This document shows positions 1-12,511 of a stretch of 64,000 bases of DNA, piece by piece. The notes under the pieces are model-generated. The model worked only from the letters and a program-made list of their open reading frames with translations, was not told the origin of the DNA and ran no database searches. The DNA comes from Gliomastix tumulicola (Eukaryota; Ascomycota; Sordariomycetes; Hypocreales; Bionectriaceae). Each line of letters begins with the position of its first letter. Position 1 is the first letter of the stretch. The position numbers and the translations under genes are program-made. The stretch lies in contig BCHX01000002.1 of assembly GCA_001599755.1 (NCBI GenBank), positions 4,694,330 through 4,758,329 of the forward strand. The letters run 5' to 3'.

Positions 1-287
1 ATGAGTCTATAAAGGCTCATTGCCCGGGATGCCTCCAGCGGGTGCCCAGCGACGCGCCAAGTTTTTGGTGCAACCCCACGACACCTAAGTTATTGCCTAG
101 GCTCTCCAGTGGCTGTTCAGTCTGCCTGTGCCCTTCGGTTAGGGCACCTCGACCCCAAACCGCGAGGTCGAGCTGAATTTGTACGCAAACTGCCACGTCA
201 ATCCGCCACTGCGACAGACAGAACGCTCAAGAGGATCTCTACCTACCGTGTTGTCTTAGGCAAGGGACAATTTTCCCAGATAGCATC

Positions 288-1627
288 ATGAACATTAACC
301 CGTCGATGATTCCAGCTTGGGGCGGTTCGAGTCCGTCAGCCCTGCTGGAGATGCCGTCTCCACCCCCTGTGAGCGGTCTCGTAGCGCCTAACGATGTGAA
401 GGACCAACGAGCTTTCACTGCATCAGCTTGCAATCCGCCCATCACAGAAAACGACATTGACGACGCAACACCACAAGTGGAGAAGTCCCCGGGCCGTATA
501 CAGAAGGGCCGTCGTCACACCCCGCAGAAAACCAGACGCACCCGCTCCTCCCGCACAAAGGCAGTCAAGACGCCGCCTCTCGCCGCCTCACGCCGGTTCG
601 CATGCCCATGCCAAGTGCTTGGATACACAGATGATTGTCTCCGACCCTACAAAAGAAATCCCGACGGCGGCGCCTCGAATGTACGCCGACTGAAGTAAGT
701 GCTTACCTTCCACTTAACTCATATTGGGGTGATACATTATCACGACTGACATGATGTCCTTTTTTTCGACAGAGAGCATTTGGAGAGAAAACATGTGAAG
801 TCGAATCGATGCCCCACCTGTTGGGTATCGATTGAAAAGAACACGATCAACCATCACACCTGCGGGCGTATCCAAAAAGGCATGTTTCTCATGACCAAAG
901 AACAGGAGGGCGAGATGAATGAGCTCCGTTTCCCCGCCGGGTTGAATACTCCAACGGAAGATGCGGAGAAAGCATGGTGGAGGCTGCTTACAGTCTTTGC
1001 CCCCGCACTAAAGGAATTCGGCAAGGAGCGTCTGGCAAAGCATATTTCGCCGTGTAAGTCATCAGGAGCAAGTAGAGTAGCCACGGGCTAACAATTCACA
1101 GACTTTTCAGTCGATGGGAGTAGAATGACTATCGGAAAACTTCTTCAAACTCTCCAGGATGAGAATGAGAGCATCTCCTGGTAAGAGACTCCCGAGCCCT
1201 TCAATCTTCTCCGCCTCCTGACTTAATGCGCTCTGCTAGGGATTCCGCGTGGTTGGGGTCTACCAACTGGAACAGTTTGCCCGTGGATAATCAATATCCA
1301 CAGCCCGCGGGCTGGGATGGGCAGATGAACATCATGTCGATTATGCCTTTTAACGGCCCGGAAGTGTACAATGACGATATGTCGCACCAGCAGTCCATGG
1401 CCTCGGCAGCTGTCTCGGCCACTTCGACGGCCAACACCCCAGCCCATCGGCCGTTTCAGCAGGATGCACCATATCCGTGCTTTCATTGCTGGGGAACCGG
1501 CCGGTCTCCTCCGCCTCAAGGAGGTGTATTGGTTAGGTTTCCACGACTTGAAGAGGAATGTACGCAGCTACGGAACATGCGCGCTGGGGAGGCGGCAGCT
1601 GCGGAGAACATGAGCTTTTCTTTCTGA
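288..1627 (+). CDS. C2H2-like zinc-finger domain protein, four exons
   Basis: Spliced model 288-694, 773-1053, 1102-1180, 1240-1627 gives 384 residues; each junction has GT-AG ends and keeps frame. The first 100 residues are low-complexity with a basic patch (KGRRHTPQKTRRTRSSR). They are followed by a Cys/His-rich segment joined across intron 1: FACPCQ, then KEHLERKH, then CPTC and HHTC. This layout resembles the degenerate C2H2 region of many fungal proteins of unknown role, in which the finger begins CPxY and continues KEHLxRxH. The C-terminus is acidic and Gln/Ser-rich without a recognisable domain. A nuclear DNA- or RNA-binding role is possible but not shown. The start is the first ATG of the long frame; upstream sequence holds no obvious coding exon. 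Confidence 0.7.
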
Positions 1628-2704
1628 ACATTTTGAGGCTGGGACTCTCGAGGAAATTGGTTTCATGCACTGAGGGATGTTTGGTATAATGTTGAGATGT
1701 TACGAGACTACATGTAAGAAGGGTTGACTTATAGATGCTTTGTTTACATGGACTTTTGAAGAACCAATTCTCCCTACTAGTCCTCTTCTTGATCTGGGCA
1801 TTCTACAACTAGGCTGGCCACACTTTGCCTTCGTGATGTTATCCTAGGTATGCTGCCGATACTGGATGAAGTACTATTGGATACCGAAGAGGAAGAGGCG
1901 GTGTAGGAGGATTTGGAAGGGTGGTTGGTACTTAAAAACAGACGTCATGGAGCGGGAGCATCCATTTCGGGAGCGAGGGGTGTTGAAGTGCAAGTAGTGA
2001 GTAGTATTTCACAGGAGTTCCCCTACTATGGCGGCCTGTGCGACGCAGCAATATCATAATCATCAAGCAAAAGCAAGGACCTGTTCTCGTAGTGACACTT
2101 GGCCCAGTCAATGCTTGAAAAGATCACTCGAAAAAAGAATGAAGGCAAGAAACACTTTATTAACTGATGGCTGGGCCGAATGCTGGGAGCTGAATATGGA
2201 GCAGGGGCTTGGGATCTGCAAGTGTGGCGGGAGCACGTCATGTGGCTGGCTTCCAGAGGTGCATGTGACTCTTTATTTAAAGAACTTACGGCGCATCTGG
2301 AATGAATGATTGGTGGAATATCAATACAACCTCGGGTTGCAACAACGTAGAACGACAGCGTTACGTTGCGGGGGAATAGCGTGAGGCGTGATCTGGGGCA
2401 GATGACCGGGGGAGGGTTGCATTGGCTGAGCTAGGCTAAGCTCATCAAATATAGCCCATGAAGACGTGCTGATCGGCATTATCTAAGCTGAGCTATGCCG
2501 GGAAGATCCATGCCCGCGCACCCGGGGGAGTTTACGGTCCGAGTTACACTACCAATGCAATGATACTCTAGTATCATGTGACGAATTTTGAGCTTCTCGT
2601 ATTCGAGCATATATATTTGCATGACCGTCATCCGTTTGGATGATCCGATAAATTATTCATGCACCGGTAGATCACATCAAATCTTTCTGTTAACGCCTTC
2701 CATA
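1628..2704. other. Intergenic region, 3' flank of zinc-finger gene and GH2 promoter
   Basis: No supportable gene. The short open frames here have no recognisable protein features. Near 2425-2500 the AGCT-containing words TGAGCT and AAGCTGAGCT recur in both orientations. A TATA-like stretch lies at 2609-2615. Confidence 0.5.
2609..2615 (+). promoter_or_regulatory. TATA-like box of the GH2 gene
   Basis: TATATAT about 90 bases before the chosen ATG. Transcription starting 30 or so bases downstream would exclude the in-frame ATG at 2621 and favour the ATG at 2705. Confidence 0.45.
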
Positions 2705-5700
2705 ATGGCGCTCTCTCTGGGCACCAGCTTCCCAGGTGTTCTCCCTGATTGGACCAATCTTGATGTTATTCATCGCAACACTCTACCTCCAAGAGCTCAC
2801 TTCTACCCTTATGCCAGCGAAGAGGCAGCTCTGAGCTTCAACCGCAGCGAAAGCGAAATCCACGATCTCAGCGGGCTTTGGAAATTTCACTATGACCCGT
2901 CACCATGGGACGCCCCCGCCTGGGAAATAGCCAATGTGACTGATTGGGACGACATCGAAGTCCCAGGCATGTGGCAGAGACAGGGCTATGGCGCTCCCCA
3001 GTACACCAATATCGACTACCCTTTCCCTGTCATGCCTCCAAACGTCAGCTACGTCAACCCGACTGGTTCCTACTGGCGCGAGTTTGACGTTCCCGAGGAC
3101 TGGTCGGACGATCAGCAAGTTCGACTGCGCTTTGAGGGTGTCGACAGTGCCTTTCATGTCTGGGTGAATGGCGAGGAGGTTGGGTACAGCCAGGGGAGTC
3201 GTGATCCTCACGAGTTCGACATCACCGATTACCTGTCGGAGGGTGGTGGGAACTCGGTTGCAGTCCGTGTTTATCAGTGGTCTGATGCTTCCTATCTTGA
3301 GGATCAGGACCAGTGGTGGCTGTCTGGGATCTTCAGGGAGGTGTACCTCGTCCCATTCTCCAAATCAGCCATCGTCGACTACCGCGTCACAACCGATGTC
3401 GACGACGGCTTCGAGAGCGCCACACTCTACGTCAATATTACCACTCAAGGCGATAAGGGCGATGTGAAAGTGAAGGTCTTGGAACCCGGTGGCAAGGAGC
3501 TCGACGACTGGACAGGTCCGTCTACTCAGGCTTACAAACGCAAGATCGAGGGCGACGACTTTGCGCTGTGGTCCGCCGAGAACCCATATCTATACACTGT
3601 CCTCATTTCATTCAACGGGCGAGTGATCAGCCAAAAAGTCGGCCTCCGTCGCGTGGAGATAGTCGGCAGCAACTTCCACGTCAACGGCAAGCCTATCACC
3701 ATCTACGGGGTCAACAAGCACGAACACCACCCGCAGGGTGGCCGCACCGTCCCATACGACTTTGCGAGAGAAGATTTGAAGCGTGTGAAGCGAGCCAACG
3801 TCAATACGATTCGACTCTCTCATCAGCCACCGCATCCTGACGTTTTGGCTCTCGCTGACGAACTCGGCTTGTACGTCATCGCGGAGACTGACCTCGAGTG
3901 TCACGGGTTTGTGAAGGTGACAACGGATGAGAATGCTCACACATTTACGACATCCAACCCAGACTGGGAGGAGGCGTATGTGTATCGCGTGCGCCAACTG
4001 GTGGAGCGATACAAGAATCACGCATCTGTCATTATCTGGTCGCTCGGCAACGAGTGCTTTTGCGGGAGCAATATCGAAGCTATGGCAAGTTGGTTGAGAG
4101 AGAACGACAGGACACGCGTCACTCAGTATGAGCCGGATCGATATGCAGAATCGGTCGATATGTACAGCCAGATGTATCCTTCGCCGGATCAGGTGCGCCA
4201 GTTCATTAGTGAGCACAACGACAAGCCTTTCATTTTGTGCGAGTTTGCCCAGTAAGTTTTCTGTCCTGTTACTCTCTTGGCTCTTCTCTTGATTCTCTTG
4301 TTTGGGAGCTCTACTAGACTCCATCTCTGACATCGTTTCTAGTGCAAGGGGAAATGGCCCCGGCGGACTCCTGGAGTACGTCCAGCTGTTCCGCGATGAG
4401 CCCACTGTCCAAGGAGGTCTCGTCTGGGAGTGGAATAACCATGGTCTTCTCAAGACCGAAGGGGACGTGACGTACTATGCGTACGGCGGCGACTTCGGCG
4501 ACGAGCCTAACGACGGAGTTGGGATCATGGATGGTCTTCTCTCATCGAATCGTACCTGGATGCCAGCTATTACCGAGTATGCCAAGATCATCCAACCGGT
4601 GAATGTCACCCTCACGGGGGACAACCGGGCACTAATAAAGAACCATTACGACTTCTCGGATCTGAGTGGTCTCGATGCTACCTGGTACATCGTTCAGGAT
4701 GGGGGGGACGACACCAAGCCGCAGCAGTGGAATCTCCCACGCATTCGCGGTGGCGAGAGCCTAACAGTCGACCTTCCCTTGAACAATGGCACAACAAGCG
4801 GCAACTACTCACCATCACGCGAGGCCTGGGTCACAGTTGAGTTTCGGTTGAAAAAGGATACTGCTTGGGCTAAACAGGGCCACCTTATTGCCTGGGACCA
4901 ACTACACCTCAAGCCTTCCTCATCATCGCAACGCCGAGACGTCTCCTTGACTGGACGTGAGACTGATCTTGATGTATCACGGAAGAACCAGACACATCTT
5001 TCTATCGACGCTAGCAGCTCTACTATCGGCTTCGATCTGGTCCGAGGAAACGTCACATGGAACGTGGATGGCGTGGACATCTTCCAGCGGGGTCCGGAGC
5101 TGTACTTCTACCGTGCCCAGACGCAGAAGGACGCCAACGCGGACGGGCCGAAGTGGAAGGAAGCCAAAGTCAGTATGATGTCCACCAACGTCCGAGATGT
5201 CAGCTGGAAGGAGACAGAAGGCGGCTTCGAGGTGAACTACAAGGTCTTCGTGGCGCCCAAGGTGCTCAACTGGGGGGCAGACGCAGATCTGACGTGGACT
5301 GTCGTCAACACCGGAGATACCCCGTCTCTTCGGGTTCATGTGAAAGGCGACTTTGTCGGCGACAAGACGCCTGTCACTGTGCCCCGCATCGGTCTCTTAG
5401 CCGTCTTACCTGGCGAGTTCAAGGATGTCTCGTGGTTTGGTCGCGGCCCCGGAGAGAGCTACAAGGACTCCAAGCAGGCAGGCCGCTTCGGGCGCTATGA
5501 ATCAACGGTCGAGGGACTGTTCACGCACTATGATATCCCACAGGAGAATGGCAACCGAGAGGACCTCCGCTGGGTGCACCTGGGCAACTCGGGCCTGACA
5601 CTCGATGCCAGGCGAACTGACGATCAGCCGTTCAGTTTCACGGTGCAGCGCTACTCGCCCTTCGACCTGACCGACGCGACGCATCCTCAAGACTTAAAGC

Positions 5701-5837
5701 CGCTTGACATCACAGTGCTGAATCTGGACTTCAACAACAATGGGTTGGGATCAGCTGGCCCAGGGCCGGGACCTTTCAGTCAGTACAGATGCTGGACTGA
5801 TCCTTTCGAGTTTACGTTTGAGTTTAGTCTTGTCTAA
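2705..5837 (+). CDS. GH2 beta-galactosidase, LacZ type
   Basis: Exons 2705-4251 and 4343-5837 encode 1013 residues, close to E. coli LacZ (1024). The order is the LacZ order: jelly-roll sugar-binding domain with the GxYWREF and NGEEVGYSQGS motifs, Ig-like domain, TIM barrel, and a C-terminal Bgal_small_N beta-sandwich ending in the usual RYGPxE-like YRCWTDPFEF. The acid/base is Glu450 in WSLGNE and the nucleophile Glu513 in CEFAHARGNG, which is completed across the intron. KHEHHPQGG and RLSHQPPHP are substrate/metal-site motifs. No signal peptide is visible, so it is probably cytosolic and would hydrolyse imported beta-galactosides. The usual CEYAHAMGNG is altered by Met to Arg at the position after HA. 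It is followed on the same strand by GH95 and lyase genes. Confidence 0.93.
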
Positions 5838-6915
5838 CGCCATTGTATAAGATGGAACCTAGTTCGGTAGCTTCGGGATGTCTGGGCGAGATGGAAGATG
5901 TAGAAGCCACCACAGACCAGGAGCACCATACAGTGGTAGTCAGGTATCCGAAATAAAAAAGCAGTCATGTGGAACATGAGAGTTTACAGTCAGCACGGGT
6001 CGATCATGCCATAACGGAAAGAGGGCCGAGCATTCTGATGATTTTTGATAGAATTACCCTGCTATCTCATACATGACATCGTAAAGCCCCCCAATTCTCG
6101 AGCATCTCTGTAGCTTGACCTGGGACAGACATCCTTTCCGACATAGTTACTCTAGTTGTTCTAGAACTACAGCGTATTTAGGCACAAACGCGTTTATTGC
6201 TGCAGGTGAAAGACAGGGCCCGCAAGCCTGGGAATCTTCTGACCCAGGGGCGAGAGACATAATTCGGGAGACGTGGGCCGAGAGCTGTTCCGCTCCCGAA
6301 GAGATTCATCAACAGATTTGCGGGGGATCACCACTTGGAGCTAGCGGGAATGGATCAAGAACCAGTGGGGGAGAAAGCTCCTGGGGGAGGAGAAAGGAGA
6401 TCATTCACCCGACGGCACGTTGCGGATAATAGCGATGACGACATTTCTCTGTTGAGGAAGCAGAGGAGTTTGGGAGATTGGATGGCCGACGAACATTGTG
6501 AATTACAAGTGATGAACAAAGTATTCAAATTATTGAGAAGTAGCCGTGGGAAGCTAATCGTCTTTTATCACTCAAGGGACATGAGGGTACGTAGATTTGT
6601 GCCTGGCTGAGATGTTGACCTACGCCACGGATATTTCTTTCTAAATATCCGAAGGTTACGATTTAAGAAACGTAAAAATCTTTATCTGAATGACTTTAGG
6701 CTAATGTTACTTACTAGAAGACACTGAGAATACGATATCGGTCATATTTAGCCTGTTGTGAATTGCTTCAACGGCCCAAGTTTCCCCCGATAACTGTGAT
6801 CAGTGTATACTAGATAGCATTTAGATCTGGTATAAGAATGAAGTCCGTCCGCCAGCAACTGCATTTGGATGAACCGAATGTCATTGTTAGTAAAGGCCAG
6901 CAGAGTAACGACAAT
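5838..6915. other. Intergenic region between GH2 and GH95
   Basis: No convincing gene. Two overlapping plus-strand frames of about 100 codons (6115-6610) show no domain, signal or codon bias. The distal part is AT-rich and holds the inverted repeat listed separately; it is read as the GH95 promoter. Confidence 0.5.
6628..6651. promoter_or_regulatory. Perfect CGG...CCG inverted repeat upstream of GH95
   Basis: Arms CGGATATTT (6628-6636) and AAATATCCG (6643-6651) are perfect reverse complements around a six-base loop, about 265 bases before the GH95 ATG. Inverted CGG/CCG triplets are the recognition form of Zn2Cys6 dimers, so an operator is plausible; the 18-base spacing is long. Confidence 0.4.
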
Positions 6916-9438
6916 ATGCACTCCAGACTTGCTCTAGGACTGGCGATCCTCCAGCTGTTCGCAGCTCGTGGGGTCGCTACGTTAGACGGGAGCCGCTATC
7001 TCTGGTACGACAAACCAGGGACTCAGTGGGAGATTGACCACCTTCCGATTGGAAATGGAAGGCTTGGAGCTACCATCGCAGGCGGAGTCCAAGAGATAAT
7101 CACAATCACGGAGGACACCATCTGGAGTGGCCCGCTTCAGGATCGTACCCCTTACGGAGGACCCGAGGCGTTGCCCGTGGTTCGCGACTTGCTTGTCGAT
7201 GGAAATATCACCGAGGCTGGCAACCTTACGATGCAGAAGTTGAAACGAAATGATCTGGGTGGTATGCGGATGTTTAGCTACTTCGGTACTCTGAACTTGG
7301 CCTTTGGTCACTCGAACAACACCGAAAACTACATTAGGTCGCTTGATACCAAGACGGGTCTATCAACGGTGGAGTACACCGTCGATGGTGTCGACTACCG
7401 GTAAGAATCTGATACTCTTGAGACTGAACTCGTGATAGTGTATTGACATATCGGATTCAAGACGAGAATACGTGGCGAGCTTCCCAACAGGCGTTCTGGC
7501 TGCTCGTTTTACGTCAAGTAAGAAGGGGGCACTCGAATTCAACGCTACCTTTGGCCGCAAAGAGCTCATTGTGTCAAGAGAAGCATTGACTTCTGGCGAT
7601 AAGCATGAGCTAGTGTTGAAAGGCACAAGCGGTCAGCCGGCTGAAGAAGGTCCCGTCCTGTTCACTGGAAAAGCAAGATTCATCGCCCCAGGCGGTGAGT
7701 GCCGGGGTGGCACCCCCTACGGCAGTTTATTTTGCTAAGTAGAGCGATAGCTACTGTCACTGCTTCTGGTGAAAGGTTGAGCATCAAAGGAGCCACCACC
7801 GTTGACGTGTTCTTCGACACGGAGACGAGCTACCGATACCCTAATAGTGACGCCTGGGAGAGCGAAATCGAGAAAAAGCTCGATAATGCCGTCTCACAAG
7901 GGTTCAAGAAAGTCCGAAAGGATTCCATCAAGGACGTGAAGTCTTTGCTGGGCCGCGCTGATATCGACCTCGGCAAGTCGCCAGACGGTCTGGCTGACGT
8001 GCCGACCGCCCAGCGCGTTCTCACCGCTCGCAATGAGCTTCGAGACGTTCAGCTGTCCACCTTGGCTTGGAACTATGGTCGCTACCTGCTCGTTGCTTCA
8101 TCGAGGAACACTGACGCTGATATCGATCTCCCAAGCAATCTGCAGGGGCTTTGGAACAACTCTACCGGCTCTGCGTGGGGAGGCAAATGGACCATCAACA
8201 TCAATACTGAGATGAATTACTGGCCCGCAGGCCAGACGAACCTCATCGAGCTTCAAGAGCCCCTCTTTGACTTGATACTGAAAGTCGCAGCGCCCAGAGG
8301 CAGAAAGCTAGCCAAGGACCAGTATGGGTGCGGTGGCGTGGTATTTCACCACAATCTTGATGTTTGGGGAGATCCTGCGCCTACAGATAACTACAAGCCT
8401 TCGACTATGTGGCCATTGGGTGCTGCTTGGCTTGTGCAGCACCTCATCGACCACTATCGATTCACGGGCGACAAGGAGTTTTTGAAGACCACGGCATATC
8501 CCTTCCTCGTCGAGGTAGCCGAGTTTTATGAATGCTACGCTTTTGAGTGGGAAGGTCACCTGGTGACAGGCCCCTCTGTCTCGCCAGAAAACTCGTTCAT
8601 TGTCCCCGAAGGCTTTACAAAGGCTGAGGGCACAGAAACCATGGACATCGCCGTCGAAATGGACAGCCAGCTCATTCGTGATGTCATTCGGGGCCTTCTA
8701 GAGGCTGCTGAGATCCTGGGCATCCCCGACTCCGACGAGACGGTGGCCAAGGCGAAGGCGTTCCTCCCTCGCCTTCGCCCAACTCAGATTGGTTCTTATG
8801 GACAGATTCTCGAGTGGCGACATGAGTACAAAGAGATAGAGGCCGGCCACCGGCACATCTCGCCTCTGTATGGCCTCCACCCCTCCGACCAGTTCTCTCC
8901 CCTCGTCAACAGCACCCTCAGCAAAGCGGCCAGGGTGCTGCTCGACCACCGTGTTGAGAACGGAGCTGGAGGCACAGGTTGGAGCGTGACATGGATCGCC
9001 GGCATGTATGTCCGACTATTCGACGGAGACACGGCTTGGGAGTCGGTCCGCAAGTGGTATGCCAAGTATCCCCTCCACAACCTCTGGAACTCGGATGGCG
9101 GGAGCAAGTTCCAGATTGACGGCAACTACGGCTTCACTAGCGCTCTTACGGAAATGCTTCTGCAGAGCCATGCCCAAGTGGTGCATCTTCTCCCGGCTCT
9201 GCCTACAACCGCGTTCCCAGACGGTAGTGTCAAGGGGCTTGTGGCAAGAGGTGGCTTCGAAGTGTCCATTCAGTGGAAGGACGCCAAGCTGAGGAAGGCC
9301 ACCATCATCTCGAAGCATGGGAATACACTGGCTCTGAGGGTCGCGGACGGGAAACAGTTCGCTGTGAACGGAAAGAAGTATACCCAGCCTATCAAGACGA
9401 AGAAGGGCCACCGGTATGTTGTTGAGCCACGCTCTTAG
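6916..9438 (+). CDS. GH95 alpha-L-fucosidase, secreted
   Basis: Exons 6916-7400, 7462-7694 and 7751-9438 give 801 residues, normal for GH95. The second ATG of the frame (6916) is chosen because it begins a signal peptide (MHSRLALGLAILQLFAARGVA); the earlier ATG at 6838 would bury it. The N-terminal domain carries WYDKPGTQWEIDHLPIGNGRLGA in its first part, and the rest is the (alpha/alpha)6 barrel and C-terminal domain. By comparison with the Bifidobacterium AfcA mechanism, Asn389 and Asn391 (in INTEMNYWP context), Glu519 (GPSVSPENSF) and Asp696 (IDGNYG) are the catalytic set, all present. GH95 enzymes are inverting and typically cut Fuc-alpha-1,2-Gal, as in xyloglucan side chains. It is placed directly after a GH2 beta-galactosidase, which would act on the next sugar. 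Confidence 0.93.
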
Positions 9439-10652
9439 ATAGCTACTAGTAATTGCAACGCCACGGTCCTCTGTGGAGATATATGCATGGAATGAGTACA
9501 GCACTGATTTTCTTTGCCTTATTCAACATGATATGTTATATTCGTGTCAGTGAACGTACGTCTTTCAATACGCGTAGCTCACAGCTGCGCCACCATGAGT
9601 GATATGGATAGCTACAGAAAGTCCGAGTAGACCATTTAGAAGCATGCCATGGCGGGCCTAGCGTATCAAGCATCCCGAACTTGATCTGGGGATTCCAATT
9701 CTGCCTAAACCATGATAAAGGTATATCTGCTCGAGGAAGTCAGGGATGATGCGAGCTCGGGAGGCAGCTACGTAGAAGCCTACCCATTTGGTCATCGGAT
9801 AACACGCAATTTGCCCCCTAGTGGAACTCGGAAGCTTGAACAGGTAGGTCCTTTCCATGCTCAGGACTCGTGCTATTAATCTGGCCAAGGAAGTAGCCCC
9901 CGCTATCAGGTTTGGTCTCATGGGATCTGTCGGCGTAGATCTCGGGCTCATCGCCGGCCTGGCGCGTGGAAGGGAGGAAGAGTAGTCCCCGCATTCCCCA
10001 TACAAGAGAAACTGCGGGGTGAAGTTGGAGAGACGGAGAAATTACCCTTGCAGTTCCCGGACGTACATGCCCTGTTGACTGGTATGTGCTCTTGAGATAA
10101 GATTTGTGTGGCTGTTGTACGCTAGTTTCTGTAGACCAGGGTAGAGTTTCTATGTCTCTTGTTTAATGGTATGTGAACTTTCAGCTTTCACACGGATGAC
10201 ACCTGGTTGTTCGGAGCTATACATCGACGGAGGCAGAAAAAGGGCCTAGTTTGTCAAGATAAACGCCTCCTACCTATCTCTATTTTATCTATCTAAGGAC
10301 GTTGATTGCTTCGATATTAGATTGTAATGCCTCGCTGTTGACGTTGCCAAATAATTGGTCCCGTGATGATCACAAAGTCCGCACGACAAGACGGCCCGGT
10401 ACTCTTCCCGAAGGATTTGCACGACAAAGATAGAGGCCTTGATTCAATCCGTTACGAATAGGAACGAGCCTGAGTATAAGACTGTGATGCCGAATTAAAG
10501 GTAGAGTCTGACAACGCATCTGGCATAGACCTTCATTCCTCTTATTAGTTTCATCACGCAAACGTGAGCTTTTCAGTGGCTCAAAATCGACCATATCGAC
10601 CATCCCAGCTAACGCAGTGGCAGCATTCTAGTTTCATTGCCTACCGCAAACC
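9439..10652. other. Intergenic region between GH95 and the lyase gene
   Basis: No supportable gene. A 115-codon minus-strand frame at 9658-10005 has no recognisable features and no splice partners. AT content rises towards 10300. No clear promoter box was identified. Confidence 0.45.
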
Positions 10653-12309
10653 ATGCGAGCTAGCCTTGCCGCCTGGGTAGCAATGGCTACCGGGGCATTA
10701 TGCCTCCCGAGCTGCACGGAAACGGTCAGCGAAAGCGGCTTCACTCATCCCGGTATCATGCATTCGTGTAATGATCTGGATCGCATTCGGGCCTTGAAAG
10801 AATCGAAGAAAGAGCCCTGGGTCACCGCATGGGACGCCGTCTTCAATAGCACCACCAGTGTTCTTCGTCCAAACAATAATTGGAAAATGAGAGGCCCTCT
10901 AGACTGGGTCTTGAGAGAGCCCAAGAACGGGACACATCATTGGATTCATGACGACGGACGCTCTGCATACTACGCCGCGGTTGCTTGGTATGCCACAGGA
11001 GAGCAGTATCTGCTCGACCGCAGCATCAATATCGTCCGCCAATGGGCAAACACCTTGGTCCTTCTCCACGACTACATCTACGGCGGAACGGGCATCCATC
11101 ATCTGTCGGCAGCGGCCGAGATTCTCCGCGCGAGCTCTGGATCTGGATGGGGCGCCAATGACACCGAGGCTTACATTGCCATGTACAAGCGGTTAGACGA
11201 CAACTGGAAGACTGCCGAGGAGCCTTACTCTCTAGGCCTTGACGTAGACTCGAAATTCGGAAATCAAGGCCTGCATGGTAACTCGGGACTGCTCGGTCTT
11301 GCCGTGTTCAGCGACAACGTCGAGGCTTACGACCGTGTCATCGAACGTGCGACATATGGGCGCTCCAAGTGGCAGGTCGGCGACTGGGCACTGAACCGCT
11401 TCGTCAACAACAACACCGATCAGCTTCTGGAGAGCGGCCGAGATCAGCCCCACGCTGCACTCTACCCTTCCGGCATGTCGTTGCTGGCCGAAACGATCAA
11501 CATCCAGGGTCAAGTGGGCGAGCGATATGCAGACCTCTACTATTGGGGTAACAACAGCCCACTGAAGAGAGGGCTGATTTACTGGCTCACCTACAACTAT
11601 GGATATGACGTCGAGTTTGAGCGCCAGGTCATGTCTGATACAGGCGACGTATACGACAACGTGTCTACCAAGGGAAGAGCCCAAGTTCCCGGCCGAGGCA
11701 GCAGCCCATTTGTCTTTCTCGGACCGCTATACTATCATTATGCCGCTAGAGGCGAGTTCACAGAAGAAGAGCTTCACTTGGTGAAGCATTGGATAGAAGT
11801 ATCGGGTCCAGGTATGGGAAAACAGTCGGCCCTGGCTTGTGAAGAAGTGTAGGAGATGCTGACACTTTTCCTCCTTAGCCTATGAGATCGCATTCTTCGG
11901 AAACAAGGAAGCCCCCAGACTGAAATGGAACCTTGCTCCAAACGACGGAGGCGCTTATCTAGCCGTCACCAAAGGCAAGGCCAAAAAAATCAAAGTCGAC
12001 GGACGATCGGGGGTGCGTCTGCGTGCCAATTCGACCATCACGTACGCTGGGAATCTGTTCAGCGCTACGGTATCTAGCCTGCCAAATCTGAACATACTCG
12101 CAAGGGCCCCGAAAGCGGATGCTAAGGTTGAGCTTCGAAACGGTACAAGCGATGGCTTTATCCTTGCTGAGGGAACGCTCAAGAAGGGCAGCTCGTTCTC
12201 AAACAGCACCTTGGAGCTGAAAGGCGACGGCAACTTCGTTTACAACCAGCTTATTTTTGTTCACACTTCGGAAGATATCGACATAGCTCAGATCGTTGCT
12301 GTGGCATGA
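10653..12309 (+). CDS. Alginate-lyase-fold polysaccharide lyase, secreted
   Basis: Exons 10653-11811 and 11879-12309 give 529 residues. The protein starts with a signal peptide (MRASLAAWVAMATGALCLP) and matches the alginate_lyase superfamily (PF05426-like alpha-toroid): NNNWKMRGPLDW, HHWIHDDGRSAYYAAVAW, HGNSG, then ESGRDQPH (residues 260-267) followed by QGQVGERYADLYYW and a C-terminal beta segment. The His/Asn/Arg/Tyr of these motifs form the uronate-binding and proton-abstraction site in this fold. The substrate cannot be read from sequence: alginate, glucuronan/cellouronate or another uronide are possible, and placement in PL38 is a guess. Third gene of a same-strand run with GH2 and GH95. 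Confidence 0.8.
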
Positions 12310-12511
12310 GTATAATCCGATTGTCTAGGCCAAATTGGTCAAATTGGTGGGCATTGGAGGGAGGACGCGCTGAATCACAACTAGACACTTGATTCTTGTG
12401 GAGACGTACGCCGGATGAATATATGAATTTATGACAGTATGGATGAACGATTGAATCTCATGGGTAACTACGCTATGGGTAGACAAGTCTTGTACTGATG
12501 TGAATGTAATT
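12310..12511. other. Convergent 3' spacer
   Basis: About 200 bases between the lyase stop and the citrate synthase stop on the opposite strand. It contains AT-rich sequence expected of two 3' UTRs; no gene. Confidence 0.5.

Noticed and set aside
2621..2704. In-frame ATG extending GH2 by 28 residues
   Set aside because: It lies only a few bases after the TATA-like box and so probably before the transcript start; the extension has no homology-like features.
6115..6610. Two overlapping plus-strand frames as a gene
   Set aside because: No domain, signal peptide, codon bias or splice partners; it is promoter-proximal sequence of GH95.
7743..7750. Acceptor at 7742 for GH95 intron 2
   Set aside because: It would bring an immediate in-frame TAG; the AG at 7750 restores the family sequence.
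9658..10005. 115-codon minus-strand frame
   Set aside because: Composition and lack of motifs fit chance; no supporting exons.
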